A stretch of 64,000 nucleotides of DNA, taken from positions 186,001 to 250,000 of the forward strand of contig NZ_JOCX01000011.1 of NCBI RefSeq assembly GCF_000717915.1, in the 5' to 3' direction. Below the pieces are notes generated by a model that ran no database searches, was not told the DNA's origin, and saw only the letters and a program-made list of their open reading frames with translations. A program made the translations under genes and the position numbers. This DNA is from Streptomyces sp. NRRL S-244 (GTDB lineage Bacteria > Actinomycetota > Actinomycetes > Streptomycetales > Streptomycetaceae). Numbering within the stretch: position 1 is the stretch's first letter; every line of letters begins with the position of its first letter. Below are positions 1 to 14,373 of the stretch, in pieces.

Positions 1-2
1 GG

Positions 3-725
<723 letters not shown>

Positions 726-847
726 CCGGGGCGCGGCCCGCAGCGGGCGAGGGCCCGGGCCCCGCGGCCGGGGCCGTCGCCGGGACCCGGCCCCGTACGG
801 GTGTGCTCACCAGGCCGGATGCGCGGGGCGCTCGTACGCTCGAAGAC

Positions 848-1957
848 ATGTCAGACGTGTACGCGGCCCGCCGGGGCCTGCTTCGCGACCGCTGTGCCGC
901 AGCGGGGAACGCCGCCGCACTGATCACGCGTCCGGCGAACGTCCGCTACCTCACCGGGGCGTCCCCGCCGTCCGCCGTCCTGCTCGTCGGGCCGGACGGC
1001 GAGGACATGCTGTTCACCGTCGGCCCGCCCACCGGCGAAGCCGACGAGGGGCGCCTCGACGAGCGGCTCAGGCTCTCCGTACTGGCGGGCCCCGGCAGCG
1101 ACGCGGCCGTCGCGGCCGGGGACATGGCCGGTTCGCTGCGCGTCGAGTCGCTGGCCGTAGAAGAGCACCACCTCACCGTCGCCCGCCACCGCGCCCTGCG
1201 CTCCGTCGCGCCCAAGCTGCGGCTCGTGGACCTGGGGACCACCGTGGAGCTGCAGCGCCTCGTCAAGGACGAGGAGGAGATCGCCTGCCTGCGGATCGCC
1301 GCGGAGATCGCCGACCAGGCCCTCGGTGAGCTGCTGGAGTCGATCCTGGTGGGCCGGACCGAACGCCACCTCGCCCTGGAGCTGGAGCGCCGCCTCGTCG
1401 ACCACGGCGCCGACGGGCCCGCGTTCCCGACCTCCGTCGGCACCGGGCCGCACTCCGGCCGCTCCCGGCACCGGCCCTCCGACCGCCGGGTCGAGGAGGG
1501 CGACTTCCTCTCCGTCTGCCTCGGCGCCAACTACCGCGGCTACCGCTGTGAGATCGGCCGGACCTTCGTGATCGGCACGAGCCCGGCCGACTGGCAGATC
1601 GAGCTCTACGATCTCGTCTTCGCGGCCCAGCGGGCGGGCCGCGAGGCGCTCCTGCCCGGCGCCGCGTACCGCGATGTCGACCGCGCGGCGCGCTCCGTAC
1701 TGGACTCCGCGGGCCACGGCGAGGCCATCGCTCCGTCGACCGGACACGGTGTCGGCCTCGAAATCGACGAGGACCCGCAGCTTGCACCTACGGCAATGGG
1801 TAAACTGGACGCTTGCGTGCCGGTCACCGTCGAACCGGGGGTTCACCTCCCGGGCCGGGGAGGTGTCCGGATCGATGACACGCTCGTCGTGCGCCCCGAG
1901 GCGGACGGCGGTCCCGAGCTACTCACCATTACGACCAAGGAGCTGCTCGCGCTCTAG
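848..1957 (+). CDS. M24-family (aminopeptidase P-like) protein with altered metal site
   Basis: A 369-residue creatinase/aminopeptidase P-fold protein. I chose ATG 848 ([10 protein letters not shown]); an in-frame GTG at 803 would add 15 unlikely residues. The C-terminal pita-bread domain is complete, with the R-x-GYR...GRTF stretch, STGHGVGL and VEPG motifs. By alignment with E. coli aminopeptidase P (ligands D260, D271, H354, E383, E406, catalytic H361) the equivalents are C224, E235, H300, E329, D352 and D307, with the spacing exactly preserved. Two or three ligands and the proton-shuttle histidine are therefore changed, so a dinuclear Mn-dependent X-Pro peptidase activity is doubtful. It sits 59 bp before efp, as pepP-like genes do in actinobacteria. 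Confidence 0.85.
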   Translation: MSDVYAARRGLLRDRCAAAGNAAALITRPANVRYLTGASPPSAVLLVGPDGEDMLFTVGPPTGEADEGRLDERLRLSVLAGPGSDAAVAAGDMAGSLRVESLAVEEHHLTVARHRALRSVAPKLRLVDLGTTVELQRLVKDEEEIACLRIAAEIADQALGELLESILVGRTERHLALELERRLVDHGADGPAFPTSVGTGPHSGRSRHRPSDRRVEEGDFLSVCLGANYRGYRCEIGRTFVIGTSPADWQIELYDLVFAAQRAGREALLPGAAYRDVDRAARSVLDSAGHGEAIAPSTGHGVGLEIDEDPQLAPTAMGKLDACVPVTVEPGVHLPGRGGVRIDDTLVVRPEADGGPELLTITTKELLAL

Positions 1958-2016
1958 CCCGCCGCGGCGGACTGTGCGCGCACCCGTGGTCTTCCAGTGC
2001 AGGAGATTCCGCAACC

Positions 2017-2583
2017 GTGGCTTCCACGAACGACCTCAAGAACGGCATGGTGCTCAAGCTCGACGGCGGCCAGCTCTGGTCCGTCGTCGAGTTCCAGCAC
2101 GTCAAGCCCGGCAAGGGCCCGGCCTTCGTGCGCACCAAGCTCAAGCACGTGCTCTCCGGCAAGGTCGTCGACAAGACGTTCAACGCCGGCACGAAGGTCG
2201 AGACGGCCACCATCGACCGCCGCGACATGCAGTTCTCGTACATGGACGGCGACTACTTCGTCTTCATGGACATGCAGACCTACGACCAGCTGATGGTCGA
2301 CCGCAAGGCCGTCGGCGACGCCGCCAACTTCCTCATCGAGGGCTTCACCGCCTCCGTGGCGCAGCACGAGGGCGAGGTGCTCTACGTCGAGCTCCCGGCC
2401 GCCGTCGAGCTGGTCATCGAGCACACCGACCCGGGCGTCCAGGGCGACCGCTCCACCGGCGGCACCAAGCCCGCCAAGCTGGAGACCGGTTACGAGATCC
2501 AGGTCCCGCTCTTCGTCACCACCGGCGAGAAGGTCAAGGTCGACACCCGCACCTCCGACTACCTCGGCCGGGTGAACAGCTAA
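2017..2583 (+). CDS. efp: Elongation factor P
   Basis: A 188-residue translation elongation factor P that relieves ribosome stalling at polyproline stretches by binding between the P and E sites. It starts with GTG 2017 ([10 protein letters not shown]), preceded by the ribosome binding site AGGAG at 2001-2005. The three beta-barrel (KOW/OB/OB) organisation and full length are present. The tip loop reads PGKGPAF, with lysine 33 at the position modified in some bacteria; the proline-flanked loop is the form described in actinobacteria, where it is reported to work without modification. It lies 2 bp upstream of nusB, with which it probably forms an operon. Confidence 0.97.
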   Translation: MASTNDLKNGMVLKLDGGQLWSVVEFQHVKPGKGPAFVRTKLKHVLSGKVVDKTFNAGTKVETATIDRRDMQFSYMDGDYFVFMDMQTYDQLMVDRKAVGDAANFLIEGFTASVAQHEGEVLYVELPAAVELVIEHTDPGVQGDRSTGGTKPAKLETGYEIQVPLFVTTGEKVKVDTRTSDYLGRVNS

Positions 2584-2585
2584 CC

Positions 2586-3017
2586 GTGGCTGCCCGCAGC
2601 AACGCGCGCAAGCGCGCCTTCCAGATCCTGTTCGAGGCCGACCAGCGCGGGGTGCCCGTGCGCGAGGTCCTCGCGGACTGGATCCGCCACGCGCGGTCGG
2701 ACGACCGGCAGCCGCCCGTCAGCGCCTTCACGATGGATCTCGTCGAGGGGTACGCCGACAAGGTGAACCGCATCGACGACCTGATCGTCACCTACGCCGT
2801 GGACTGGGAGCTCGACCGCATGCCGGTCGCGGACCGGAACATCCTGCGGCTCGGTGCCTACGAGCTGATCTGGGTGGACGACACCCCGGACGCCGTGGCC
2901 ATCGACGAGGCCGTCCAGCTGGCCAAGGAGTTCTCGACGGACGAATCCCCCTCGTTCGTGAACGGGCTGCTGGCCCGCTTCAAGGACCTGAAGCCGAGTC
3001 TGCGCCGGGGCGAGTAG
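2586..3017 (+). CDS. nusB: Transcription antitermination protein NusB
   Basis: A 143-residue NusB, the helical protein that pairs with NusE (ribosomal protein S10) at boxA to promote rRNA antitermination. I chose GTG 2586 (AARSNARKRAFQILFEAD), two bases after the efp stop, which fits translational coupling. A much longer upstream extension of this frame is open but overlaps efp and has no homology. The C-terminal half carries the conserved PVADRNILRLGAYEL and DEAVQLAKEFS motifs. A strong hairpin follows the gene. Confidence 0.95.
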   Translation: MAARSNARKRAFQILFEADQRGVPVREVLADWIRHARSDDRQPPVSAFTMDLVEGYADKVNRIDDLIVTYAVDWELDRMPVADRNILRLGAYELIWVDDTPDAVAIDEAVQLAKEFSTDESPSFVNGLLARFKDLKPSLRRGE

Positions 3018-3041
3018 CCCACGCGGTCCGGCGAGAACGGC

Positions 3042-3073
3042 AGGGCCCGCAGCGCACGCGCGCTGCGGGCCCT
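3042..3073. terminator. Hairpin terminator after nusB
   Basis: Arms of 13 bp (3042-3054 and 3061-3073, AGGGCCCGCAGCG and its complement) are perfectly paired, and a further C-G pair can close the loop. There is no clear T-run, as is common in Streptomyces. It lies between the convergent nusB and bldD genes. Confidence 0.7.
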
Positions 3074-3107
3074 CCGTCCGTTCCGGCGCGGCACCGCGGA
3101 CCGGTGC

Positions 3108-3159
3108 GCGGGACGGGTACGCGGGGCGGGTACGCGGGGCGGGTACGCGGGGCGGGTAC
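3108..3159. repeat. Four tandem copies of a 13-bp GC-rich unit
   Basis: The unit GCGGGGCGGGTAC occurs at 3121-3133, 3134-3146 and 3147-3159, with a one-mismatch copy (A for G) at 3108-3120. It sits in the nusB-bldD intergenic space, downstream of both genes. No function is evident; slippage-generated length variation between strains is likely. Confidence 0.85.
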
Positions 3160-3240
3160 GCGAAAACCGGCGCGGGCCGGGAGCCACTGCCGGCTCCCGG
3201 CCCACGCCGGTAACGTTTCTGCTGGTCCTCGGCTCGGGGA

Positions 3241-3741
3241 CTAGATGTCCTCGTGCGCCACGGCGCGACGCGCATCCGCGTCGAGCACGCCCCAGCTGAT
3301 CAGCTGCTCGGTCAGGACCGAGGGGGACTGGTCGTAGATGACGGCCAGGGTGCGCAGGTCGTCCTGGCGGATCGACAGCACCTTGCCGTTGTAGTCCCCG
3401 CGCTGGCTCTGGATGGTGGCGGCGTACCGCTGCAGCGGGCCGGCCTTCTCGGCGGGCACGCCCGCGAGGCGCTCCAGGTCGAGGCGCAGCTTCGGCGGCG
3501 GCTCGGCGGCCCCGCCCGGAGTCGTACCCGGCAGCAGCTCCTGCACCGGTACCCCGTAGAAGTCCGCCAGCTCGGCGAGGCGCTGGACGGTCACGGCGCG
3601 GTCCCCGCGCTCGTACGACCCGACCACCACGGCCTTCCACCGGCCCTGGGACTTCTCCTCGACACCATGGAGGGAGAGGCCCTGCTGGGTGCGGATGGCG
3701 CGGAGCTTGGCCCCGAGCTGTTTGGCGTATTCGCTGGACAT
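3241..3741 (-). CDS. bldD: Developmental master regulator BldD
   Basis: A 166-residue BldD, the c-di-GMP-dependent repressor that holds off sporulation genes during vegetative growth. The N-terminal XRE helix-turn-helix covers about residues 8-70. The C-terminal effector domain keeps both tetrameric c-di-GMP binding motifs, R114-G-D116 and R125-Q-D-D128, in the published positions. I chose ATG 3741 (MSSEYAKQLG), although the frame is open 21 codons further upstream, because this is the known family start. An almost palindromic site upstream may mediate autoregulation. It is transcribed opposite to its neighbours. Confidence 0.98.
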   Translation of the reverse strand: MSSEYAKQLGAKLRAIRTQQGLSLHGVEEKSQGRWKAVVVGSYERGDRAVTVQRLAELADFYGVPVQELLPGTTPGGAAEPPPKLRLDLERLAGVPAEKAGPLQRYAATIQSQRGDYNGKVLSIRQDDLRTLAVIYDQSPSVLTEQLISWGVLDADARRAVAHEDI

Positions 3742-3795
3742 AACGCTCCCGGACGCTGTGACGACATGACCACGTGCGGCACCGCCGCGCGGCTG

Positions 3796-3815
3796 GTAAC
3801 TCACTGTGAGGTTAC
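3796..3815. promoter_or_regulatory. Putative BldD operator upstream of bldD
   Basis: The 20 bases GTAACTCACTGTGAGGTTAC form an almost perfect inverted repeat containing TCAC and GTGA half sites, 55 bp upstream of the bldD start. BldD is known to bind its own promoter at sites built from such half sites. The assignment is inferred from position and pattern; the -10/-35 elements were not resolved. Confidence 0.55.
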
Positions 3816-3939
3816 GCAGCGTTACTTGGATGCGTCAAGCCGAATGGTCTTGGCCGCCCCCCTTCGAGCGGCCCCCTCCGGGCCGGGTGCGGGTGCGGGG
3901 CCCGGCCCCTGGTACCGTGGAGGCCGTACAGCCAGACGT

Positions 3940-4554
<615 letters not shown>

Positions 4555-4698
4555 CCCGTACGAGTGAGGGGCCCCGAACGCGGGGGCCCGCGCGCGAGCC
4601 TGCCTGCCGGGCCGCACCCCACCCCGTCCGCGGCCCGGGCCTCCCCGCCGCCCCGCCCTCCCCGCCGCTCTGACCTCATCGACAAACGGAGCACCCTG

Positions 4699-5688
4699 AT
4701 GAAGCGCCACCTCATCTCGGCCGCCGATCTCACGCGCGACGACGCCGTCCTCATCCTCGACACCGCCGAGGAGATGGCACGCGTCGCGGACCGGCCGATC
4801 AAGAAGCTGCCCACCCTGCGCGGCCTCACCGTCGTCAACCTCTTCTTCGAGGACTCGACCCGCACCCGGATCTCCTTCGAAGCGGCCGCCAAGCGACTGT
4901 CCGCCGACGTCATCAACTTCTCCGCCAAGGGCTCCTCGGTCTCCAAGGGCGAATCCCTCAAGGACACCGCGCTGACCCTGGAGGCCATGGGCGCCGACGC
5001 CGTCGTCATCCGCCACCACGCCTCCGGCGCCCCCTACCGGCTCGCGACCTCCGGCTGGATCGACTCCGCCGTCGTCAACGCCGGCGACGGCACCCACGAG
5101 CACCCCACCCAGGCCCTGCTGGACGCCTTCACCATGCGCCGCCGCCTGGTCGGCCGCGACGCCGGCCTCGGCAAGGACCTGAACGGCCGCCGCATCACCA
5201 TCGTCGGCGACGTCCTGCACAGCCGCGTCGCCCGCTCCAACGTGCAGCTGCTGCACACGCTCGGCGCCGAGGTCACCGTGGTGGCCCCGCCCACCCTGGT
5301 CCCGATCGGCGTCGAGAGCTGGCCCTGCGAGGTCTCGTACAGCCTCGACGACGTGCTGCCGAAGTCCGACGCGGTCATGATGCTGCGTGTGCAGCGCGAA
5401 CGCATGAACGCCGCCTTCTTCCCGACCGAGCGCGAGTACTCCCGCCGGTACGGGCTCGACGGCGACCGCATGGCCAAGATGCCCGAGCACGCCATCGTCA
5501 TGCACCCCGGCCCGATGAACCGCGGCATGGAGATCACCGCCGAGGTCGCCGACTCCGACCGCTGCACGGCCGTCGAGCAGGTCGCCAACGGCGTCTCCAC
5601 CCGGATGGCCGTCCTGTACCTGCTGCTCGGAGGCTCCGAGCCGGCCGTCACCACCACCAGCACGCCCCGTATCGAGGAGAGCAAGTAA
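4699..5688 (+). CDS. pyrB: Aspartate carbamoyltransferase catalytic subunit
   Basis: A 329-residue enzyme condensing carbamoyl phosphate and aspartate to carbamoyl-aspartate, the second step of UMP synthesis. I chose ATG 4699 ([11 protein letters not shown]), which follows a modest GGAG; the frame is open 45 codons upstream without homology. The carbamoyl-phosphate motif STRTRISFE lies near residue 53, the SxxSKGES loop with catalytic Ser/Lys near residue 80, and HPTQALLD near residue 135. No regulatory pyrI gene is adjacent, as expected for actinobacteria. It is separated from pyrR by 144 bp and from pyrC by 2 bp. Confidence 0.97.
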   Translation: MKRHLISAADLTRDDAVLILDTAEEMARVADRPIKKLPTLRGLTVVNLFFEDSTRTRISFEAAAKRLSADVINFSAKGSSVSKGESLKDTALTLEAMGADAVVIRHHASGAPYRLATSGWIDSAVVNAGDGTHEHPTQALLDAFTMRRRLVGRDAGLGKDLNGRRITIVGDVLHSRVARSNVQLLHTLGAEVTVVAPPTLVPIGVESWPCEVSYSLDDVLPKSDAVMMLRVQRERMNAAFFPTEREYSRRYGLDGDRMAKMPEHAIVMHPGPMNRGMEITAEVADSDRCTAVEQVANGVSTRMAVLYLLLGGSEPAVTTTSTPRIEESK

Positions 5689-5690
5689 AG

Positions 5691-6977
5691 ATGAGCAAGA
5701 TCCTGATCCGCGGGGCGAAGGTACTCGGTGGCGAGGCGCAGGACGTCCTGATCGACGGCGAGACCATCGCCGCCGTGGGCACGGGCCTGGACGCCGAGGG
5801 CGCGACCGTCATCGAGGCCGCCGGCCAGACGCTCCTCCCCGGCCTCGTCGACCTGCACACCCACCTGCGCGAGCCCGGCCGCGAGGACTCCGAGACCGTC
5901 CTGACCGGCACCCGCGCCGCCGCCTCCGGCGGCTACACCGCCGTCTTCGCCATGGCGAACACCTTCCCCGTCGCCGACACCGCCGGCGTCGTCGAGCAGG
6001 TCTGGCGCCTCGGCAAGGAGTCCGGCTACTGCGACGTGCAGCCCATCGGCGCCGTCACCGTCGGCCTGGAGGGCAAGCAGCTCTCCGAGCTGGGCGCCAT
6101 GCACGACTCCGCCGCCCGCGTCACCGTCTTCTCCGACGACGGCAAGTGCGTCGACGACGCCGTGATCATGCGCCGCGCCCTGGAGTACGTGAAGGCCTTC
6201 GGCGGCGTCGTCGCCCAGCACGCCCAGGAGCCCCGCCTGACCGAGGGCGCCCAGATGAACGAGGGCGTCGTCTCCGCCGAGCTGGGCCTCGGCGGCTGGC
6301 CGGCCGTCGCCGAGGAGTCGATCATCGCCCGCGACGTCCTCCTCGCCGAGCACGTCGGCTCCCGCGTGCACATCTGCCACCTCTCCACGGCCGGCTCCGT
6401 CGAGATCGTCCGCTGGGCGAAGTCCCGCGGCATCGACGTCACCGCCGAGGTCACCCCGCACCACCTGCTCCTCACCGACGAGCTGGTCCGCTCGTACAAC
6501 GCGGTCTACAAGGTCAACCCGCCGCTGCGCACCGAGCGCGACGTCATGGCCCTGCGCGAGGCGCTCGCCGACGGCACGATCGACATCGTCGCCACCGACC
6601 ACGCCCCGCACCCGCACGAGGACAAGGACTGCGAGTGGGCCGCCGCCGCCATGGGCATGGTCGGCCTGGAGACCGCGCTCTCCGTCGTCCAGCAGACGAT
6701 GGTGGAGACCGGACTGCTCGACTGGGCGGGCGTCGCCGAGCGCATGTCCTTCGCCCCGGCGCGGATCGGCGGCCTGGACAACCACGGCCGCCCCGTCTCG
6801 GCAGGTGAACCCGCGAACCTGACCTTGGTCGATATCTCGTACCGTGGTGTCGTGGACCCCGCACACTTCGCCTCCCGCAGCCGCAACACGCCTTACGAGG
6901 GCCGTGAGCTGCCGGGACGCGTCACTCACACCTTCCTGCGGGGCCGGGCAACGGTCGTGGACGGGAATCTGGCGTGA
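5691..6977 (+). CDS. pyrC: Dihydroorotase (class I)
   Basis: A 428-residue amidohydrolase that cyclises carbamoyl-aspartate to dihydroorotate. The zinc-binding HxH is H56-T-H58 ([10 protein letters not shown]), and the class I DHO motif VATDHAPH lies near residue 305. The length matches class I enzymes, which usually work next to or in complex with PyrB. It starts two bases after the pyrB stop and shares a GTGA overlap with the next gene, so translation of the series is probably coupled. Confidence 0.97.
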   Translation: MSKILIRGAKVLGGEAQDVLIDGETIAAVGTGLDAEGATVIEAAGQTLLPGLVDLHTHLREPGREDSETVLTGTRAAASGGYTAVFAMANTFPVADTAGVVEQVWRLGKESGYCDVQPIGAVTVGLEGKQLSELGAMHDSAARVTVFSDDGKCVDDAVIMRRALEYVKAFGGVVAQHAQEPRLTEGAQMNEGVVSAELGLGGWPAVAEESIIARDVLLAEHVGSRVHICHLSTAGSVEIVRWAKSRGIDVTAEVTPHHLLLTDELVRSYNAVYKVNPPLRTERDVMALREALADGTIDIVATDHAPHPHEDKDCEWAAAAMGMVGLETALSVVQQTMVETGLLDWAGVAERMSFAPARIGGLDNHGRPVSAGEPANLTLVDISYRGVVDPAHFASRSRNTPYEGRELPGRVTHTFLRGRATVVDGNLA

Positions 6978-7555
6978 CACCTGCAGTAATCCAACTGGCC
7001 GCCGAGGCCGCCGAACGACGGTCGGCGGAGGTGACGGACTTCGGCGCACGCATCGCGTGGGTGGTCGGTCTGCTCGTCTTCATCGCGTTCGTGTACTGGC
7101 TGATGCGGCAGGGCTGGAAATGGCGCGGCGCCCTGCAGAGCGATCTGCCGGAGCTGCCCGCCGCCCCCGGCGGCCTCCCCGAGCACCGGCTGGCCCTGAC
7201 CGGCCGGTACCACGGGTCGACCACCGCCGGGCAGTGGCTCGACCGGATCGTCGCCCACGGCCTGGGGGTGCGCAGCCGGGTCGAGCTCACGCTCACCGAT
7301 GCGGGCCTCGACGTGGTCCGTCCGGGTGCCACCGACTTCTTCGTACCGGCCGCGCAGCTGCGCGGCGCCCGCCTCGACAAGGGAATCGCGGGCAAGGTAC
7401 TCACCGAGGGCGGTCTCCTCGTCGTCACGTGGGCGCACGGCGACAAGCTGATCGACTCCGGATTCCGCTCCGACCGCGCGGCCGAACACGCCGCCTGGGT
7501 CGAAGCCATCAATCTCATGAACCAATCCATCACGACGGAAGGCGCCGAACGATGA
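6974..7555 (+). CDS. Membrane-anchored protein in pyr operon, unknown function
   Basis: A 193-residue protein that overlaps the pyrC stop (GTGA) and the carA start (ATGA). A single strong transmembrane segment ([18 protein letters not shown], about residues 30-50) follows a short N-terminal region. The remainder is a soluble domain with beta-rich character resembling PH-like domains. The position between pyrC and carA is, to my knowledge, typical of Streptomyces. The overlaps on both sides argue for a role linked to pyrimidine synthesis, for example membrane tethering, but no function can be read from the sequence. Confidence 0.8.
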   Translation: MTPAVIQLAAEAAERRSAEVTDFGARIAWVVGLLVFIAFVYWLMRQGWKWRGALQSDLPELPAAPGGLPEHRLALTGRYHGSTTAGQWLDRIVAHGLGVRSRVELTLTDAGLDVVRPGATDFFVPAAQLRGARLDKGIAGKVLTEGGLLVVTWAHGDKLIDSGFRSDRAAEHAAWVEAINLMNQSITTEGAER

Positions 7556-8713
7556 CGACCTCCACCAGGGGAGCAGCCAAAGCTCCCGCCGTACTCGTCC
7601 TGGAGGACGGTCGGATCTTCCGCGGCCGCGCCTACGGCGCTGTGGGGGAGACCTTCGGCGAGGCCGTGTTCTCCACCGGCATGACCGGCTACCAGGAGAC
7701 CCTCACCGACCCGTCGTACCACCGGCAGGTCGTCGTGATGACCGCCCCGCACGTGGGCAACACCGGCGTCAACGACGAGGACCCCGAGTCCTCCCGCATC
7801 TGGGTCGCCGGGTACGTCGTACGCGACCCCGCCCGCGTCCCGTCCAACTGGCGCTCGCAGCGCTCGCTGGACGAGGAGCTGGTCAAGCAGGGCGTCGTCG
7901 GCATCAGCGGCATCGACACCCGCGCCCTGACCCGCCACCTGCGCGAGCGCGGCGCCATGCGCGTCGGCATCTTCTCCGGCGAGGGCATCGCCGCCGACGC
8001 GGACCTGCTGGCCAAGGTCCAGGCCGCCCCGCAGATGAAGGGCGCCGATCTCTCCGCCGAGGTCGCCACCAAGGAGACGTACGTCGTCCCCGCCATCGGC
8101 CCCGACGGCGAAGCCGTCCCGATCGGCGCCGCGAAGTTCACCGTCGCCGCCGTGGACCTCGGCATCAAGGGCATGACCCCGCACCGGATGGCCGAGCGCG
8201 GCATCGAGGTGCACGTGCTGCCCGCCACCGCCACCGTCGAGGACGTGTACGCGGTCCAGCCGGACGGCGTGTTCTTCTCCAACGGCCCGGGCGACCCGGC
8301 CACCGCCGACCACGCGGTCTCCGTCATGCAGGGCGTCCTCGCCCGCAAGACCCCGCTCTTCGGCATCTGCTTCGGCAACCAGATCCTGGGCCGCGCGCTG
8401 GGCTTCGGCACGTACAAGCTGAAGTACGGCCACCGCGGCATCAACCAGCCGGTGCAGGACCGCACCACCGGCAAGGTCGAGATCACCGCGCACAACCACG
8501 GCTTCGCCGTGGACGCGCCCCTCGACAAGGTCTCCGAGACCGCCTACGGCCGCGCCGAGGTCTCGCACGTCTGCCTGAACGACAACGTCGTGGAAGGCCT
8601 CCAGCTGCTCGACCAGCCGGCCTTCTCCGTCCAGTACCACCCCGAAGCGGCCGCCGGCCCGCACGACGCCGCGTACCTCTTCGACCGTTTCGTGAATCTG
8701 ATGGAGGCCGAGC

Positions 8714-8721
<8 letters not shown>
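7552..8721 (+). CDS. carA: Carbamoyl phosphate synthase small subunit
   Basis: A 389-residue glutaminase subunit that supplies ammonia to CarB. The C-terminal class I glutamine amidotransferase triad is visible as C273 (GICFGNQ) with H363 and E365 (QYHPEA). The usual LGH of the nucleophile elbow reads FGN here. The start ATG 7552 overlaps the previous stop by four bases, and the end overlaps carB by eight bases, so the two subunits are translationally coupled. One gene pair serves both pyrimidine and arginine synthesis in these organisms. Confidence 0.97.
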
Positions 8722-12022
<3,301 letters not shown>

Positions 12023-12035
12023 CAGCCCGTACGAG

Positions 12036-12076
12036 GAGGGGGACACGGATGCGCGATGCGCGTCGGTGTCCCCCTC
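12036..12076. terminator. Hairpin between carB and pyrD
   Basis: Perfect 11-bp arms GAGGGGGACAC (12036-12046) and GTGTCCCCCTC (12066-12076) enclose a 19-nt loop that contains a GATGCGC direct repeat. It may end or attenuate carB transcription. The pyrD start lies 29 bp further on. Confidence 0.6.
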
Positions 12077-12105
12077 GTCATGAGCGCACAAGGGATCTTC
12101 TCGAC

Positions 12106-13215
12106 ATGTACAAACTCTTCTTCGACCTGGTCTTCAAGCGGATGGACCCGGAGCAGGCCCACTACCTGGCCTTCCGCTGGATCCGGCTCGCGGCCCGCAC
12201 CCCCGTGCTGCGCACCTTCGCCGCCGCGGCCCTGGCCCCCCGGTACAAGGAGCTGCGCACCGAGGCGCTCGGGCTGCGCATGCACGGCCCCTTCGGACTC
12301 GCGGCGGGCTTCGACAAGAACGCCGTCGCCATCGACGGCATGTCGATGCTCGGCTTCGACCACATCGAGATCGGCACGGTCACGGCGCAGGCGCAGCCGG
12401 GCAACCCCAAGAAGCGGCTGTTCCGGCTCGTGCCGGACCGCGCGCTGATCAACCGCATGGGATTCAACAACGAGGGCTCGGCGGCCGTGGCGGCCCGCCT
12501 GGCGGCCCGCGTGCCCGTCTTCAACACGGTCGTGGGCGTCAACATCGGCAAGACCAAGGTCGTGCCGGAGGAGGAGGCGGTGGCGGACTACGTCGCCTCC
12601 ACCGAGCGCCTGGCCCGCCACGCGGACTACCTGGTCGTGAACGTCTCCTCGCCGAACACGCCGGGCCTGCGCAACCTCCAGGCCACCGAGTCCCTGCGCC
12701 CGCTCCTGACGGCCGTACGGGAGGCCGCGGACCGCACCGTGACCGACCGCCGGGTCCCGCTGCTCGTCAAGATCGCCCCGGACCTCGCGGACGAGGACGT
12801 GGACGCGGTCGCCGACCTCGCGCTGGAGCTCGGCCTGGACGGCATCATCGCGACCAACACCACCATCGCGCGCGAGGGTCTGGGCCTGAAGTCCGCCCCG
12901 GCGCTCGTGAAGGAGACCGGCGGCCTGTCCGGCGCCCCGGTCAAGGAGCGCTCCCTGGAGGTCCTGCGCCGCCTGTACGCCCGGGTGGGCGACCGCCTGG
13001 TGCTCGTGGGCGTCGGGGGCATCGAGAACGCCGAGGACGCCTGGCAGCGGATCCTGGCCGGCGCCACCCTGATCCAGGGGTACAGCGCGTTCATCTACGA
13101 GGGCCCGTTCTACGCCCGCGCGATCCACAAGGGCCTGGCCGCGCGCCTGGCCGTCAGCCCGTACGCGACCCTCGCCGAGGCCGTCGGCGCCGAAACCCGG
13201 AAGGCCATGCAGTGA
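12106..13215 (+). CDS. pyrD: Dihydroorotate dehydrogenase (quinone), class 2
   Basis: A 369-residue FMN enzyme oxidising dihydroorotate to orotate with quinone as acceptor at the inner membrane face. I chose ATG 12106 ([20 protein letters not shown]). The N-terminal amphipathic helical extension of about 45 residues is the membrane-association segment characteristic of class 2. The catalytic region [14 protein letters not shown] (serine base) and the phosphate-binding VGVGGIEN near the C-terminus are intact. The gene ends in a GTGA overlap with pyrF. Confidence 0.97.
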   Translation: MYKLFFDLVFKRMDPEQAHYLAFRWIRLAARTPVLRTFAAAALAPRYKELRTEALGLRMHGPFGLAAGFDKNAVAIDGMSMLGFDHIEIGTVTAQAQPGNPKKRLFRLVPDRALINRMGFNNEGSAAVAARLAARVPVFNTVVGVNIGKTKVVPEEEAVADYVASTERLARHADYLVVNVSSPNTPGLRNLQATESLRPLLTAVREAADRTVTDRRVPLLVKIAPDLADEDVDAVADLALELGLDGIIATNTTIAREGLGLKSAPALVKETGGLSGAPVKERSLEVLRRLYARVGDRLVLVGVGGIENAEDAWQRILAGATLIQGYSAFIYEGPFYARAIHKGLAARLAVSPYATLAEAVGAETRKAMQ

Positions 13216-14072
13216 CCGAGACCCCCGTGACCGAGACCGTGACCCCCTTCGGCACCCGCCTGCGCGCGGCGATGGACGCGCGCGGCCCGCTGTGCGTGGG
13301 CATCGACCCGCACGCGGCCCTCCTCTCGTCCTGGGGCCTGAACGACGACATCGCGGGCCTGGAGAAGTTCTCCCGCACGGTCGTCGAGGCGCTGGCCGAC
13401 TCGGTGGCCGTCTTCAAGCCGCAGGCGGCCTTCTTCGAGCGCTTCGGCTCGAAGGGCATCGCGGTGCTGGAGCGGACCGTGGCCGACGCGCGGGCGGCCG
13501 GCACGCTGGTCGTGATGGACGCCAAGCGCGGGGACATCGGCTCGACGATGGCCGCGTACGCGCAGACCTTCCTGTCGCCCTCCTCCCCGCTGTTCTCCGA
13601 CGCCCTGACGGTCTCCCCGTACCTGGGCTACGGCTCGCTGGAGCCGGCGGTGGAGCTGGCCCGCCGCTCGGGCGCCGGACTCTTCGTCCTCGCCCTCACC
13701 TCGAACCCGGAGGGCGCGGAGGTCCAGCGCGCGGTGCGCGAGGACGGCCGCACGATCGGCGCGACGATGCTCGGGCACCTCGCGGCGGAGAACGCGGGCG
13801 CCTCGCCGATGGGCTCGTTCGGAGCGGTGGTCGGCGCCACGCTCGGCGACCTGTCCTCCTTCGACCTGGACATCAACGGCCCGCTGCTGGCCCCCGGCAT
13901 CGGTGCGCAGGGCGCGACGGCGGCCGACCTCCCGGCGGTCTTCGGCGCGGCCGTCCGCAATGTGGTCCCGAACGTCTCGCGGGGCGTGCTGAAGCACGGT
14001 CCGGACGCGGCCGCCCTGCGCGCCTCGGCGACCCGGTTCGCGGACGAAATCCGCGAGGCGGTCTCCGCCTGA
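13212..14072 (+). CDS. pyrF: Orotidine 5'-phosphate decarboxylase (long, type 2)
   Basis: A 286-residue decarboxylase converting OMP to UMP, the last step of the pathway. It belongs to the longer type 2 family found in actinobacteria. The catalytic motif VVMDAKRGDIGST centres on K105. The upstream VFKPQAAFFERFG motif is also typical. It starts with GTG 13212 overlapping the pyrD stop. A hairpin follows 14 bp after the stop. Confidence 0.96.
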   Translation: MTETPVTETVTPFGTRLRAAMDARGPLCVGIDPHAALLSSWGLNDDIAGLEKFSRTVVEALADSVAVFKPQAAFFERFGSKGIAVLERTVADARAAGTLVVMDAKRGDIGSTMAAYAQTFLSPSSPLFSDALTVSPYLGYGSLEPAVELARRSGAGLFVLALTSNPEGAEVQRAVREDGRTIGATMLGHLAAENAGASPMGSFGAVVGATLGDLSSFDLDINGPLLAPGIGAQGATAADLPAVFGAAVRNVVPNVSRGVLKHGPDAAALRASATRFADEIREAVSA

Positions 14073-14373
14073 CGCCCGTTCGGGAGTGCGGCCGGGAGCT
14101 CCGGCCGCACCGCGCGTCGTACGGTCTGACGAAAATCGAACGTCTTTCCCCGGACAAAACCGGGGTGGTTTGTCCGTGATGTACGGTTCAGTGGAGGCTG
14201 ACCAGGACTTTTCGTCCGTTCTCGCTGACTGGAGCGGTGTTGGCCGCTAGTCTCCGATCAGAGTGACGAGCAGCGAACGAGTTCCACCGCTGTTCGGGCA
14301 TTCGCCTGGTGTGGCGCCCTTGGGCTCCCCACTGGTCCGTATCCGACAGTTCGACATCCGAGGTGACGTAGGC
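14073..14373. other. Gene-free stretch upstream of sIHF gene
   Basis: This 301-bp stretch holds the pyrF terminator hairpin near its start, a short inverted repeat (CCCCGG...CCGGGG around 14148-14165) and then presumably the promoter region of the sIHF gene. I see no convincing -35/-10 pair and no further reading frame with coding character. Confidence 0.6.
14086..14110. terminator. Hairpin terminator after pyrF
   Basis: Arms GTGCGGCCG (14086-14094) and CGGCCGCAC (14102-14110) pair perfectly around a 7-nt loop, 14 bp after the pyrF stop. Confidence 0.65.

Noticed and set aside
1674..2585. Long upstream extension of the nusB frame through efp
   Set aside because: The segment overlaps efp entirely and encodes an Arg-rich shadow sequence; NusB homology begins at 2586.
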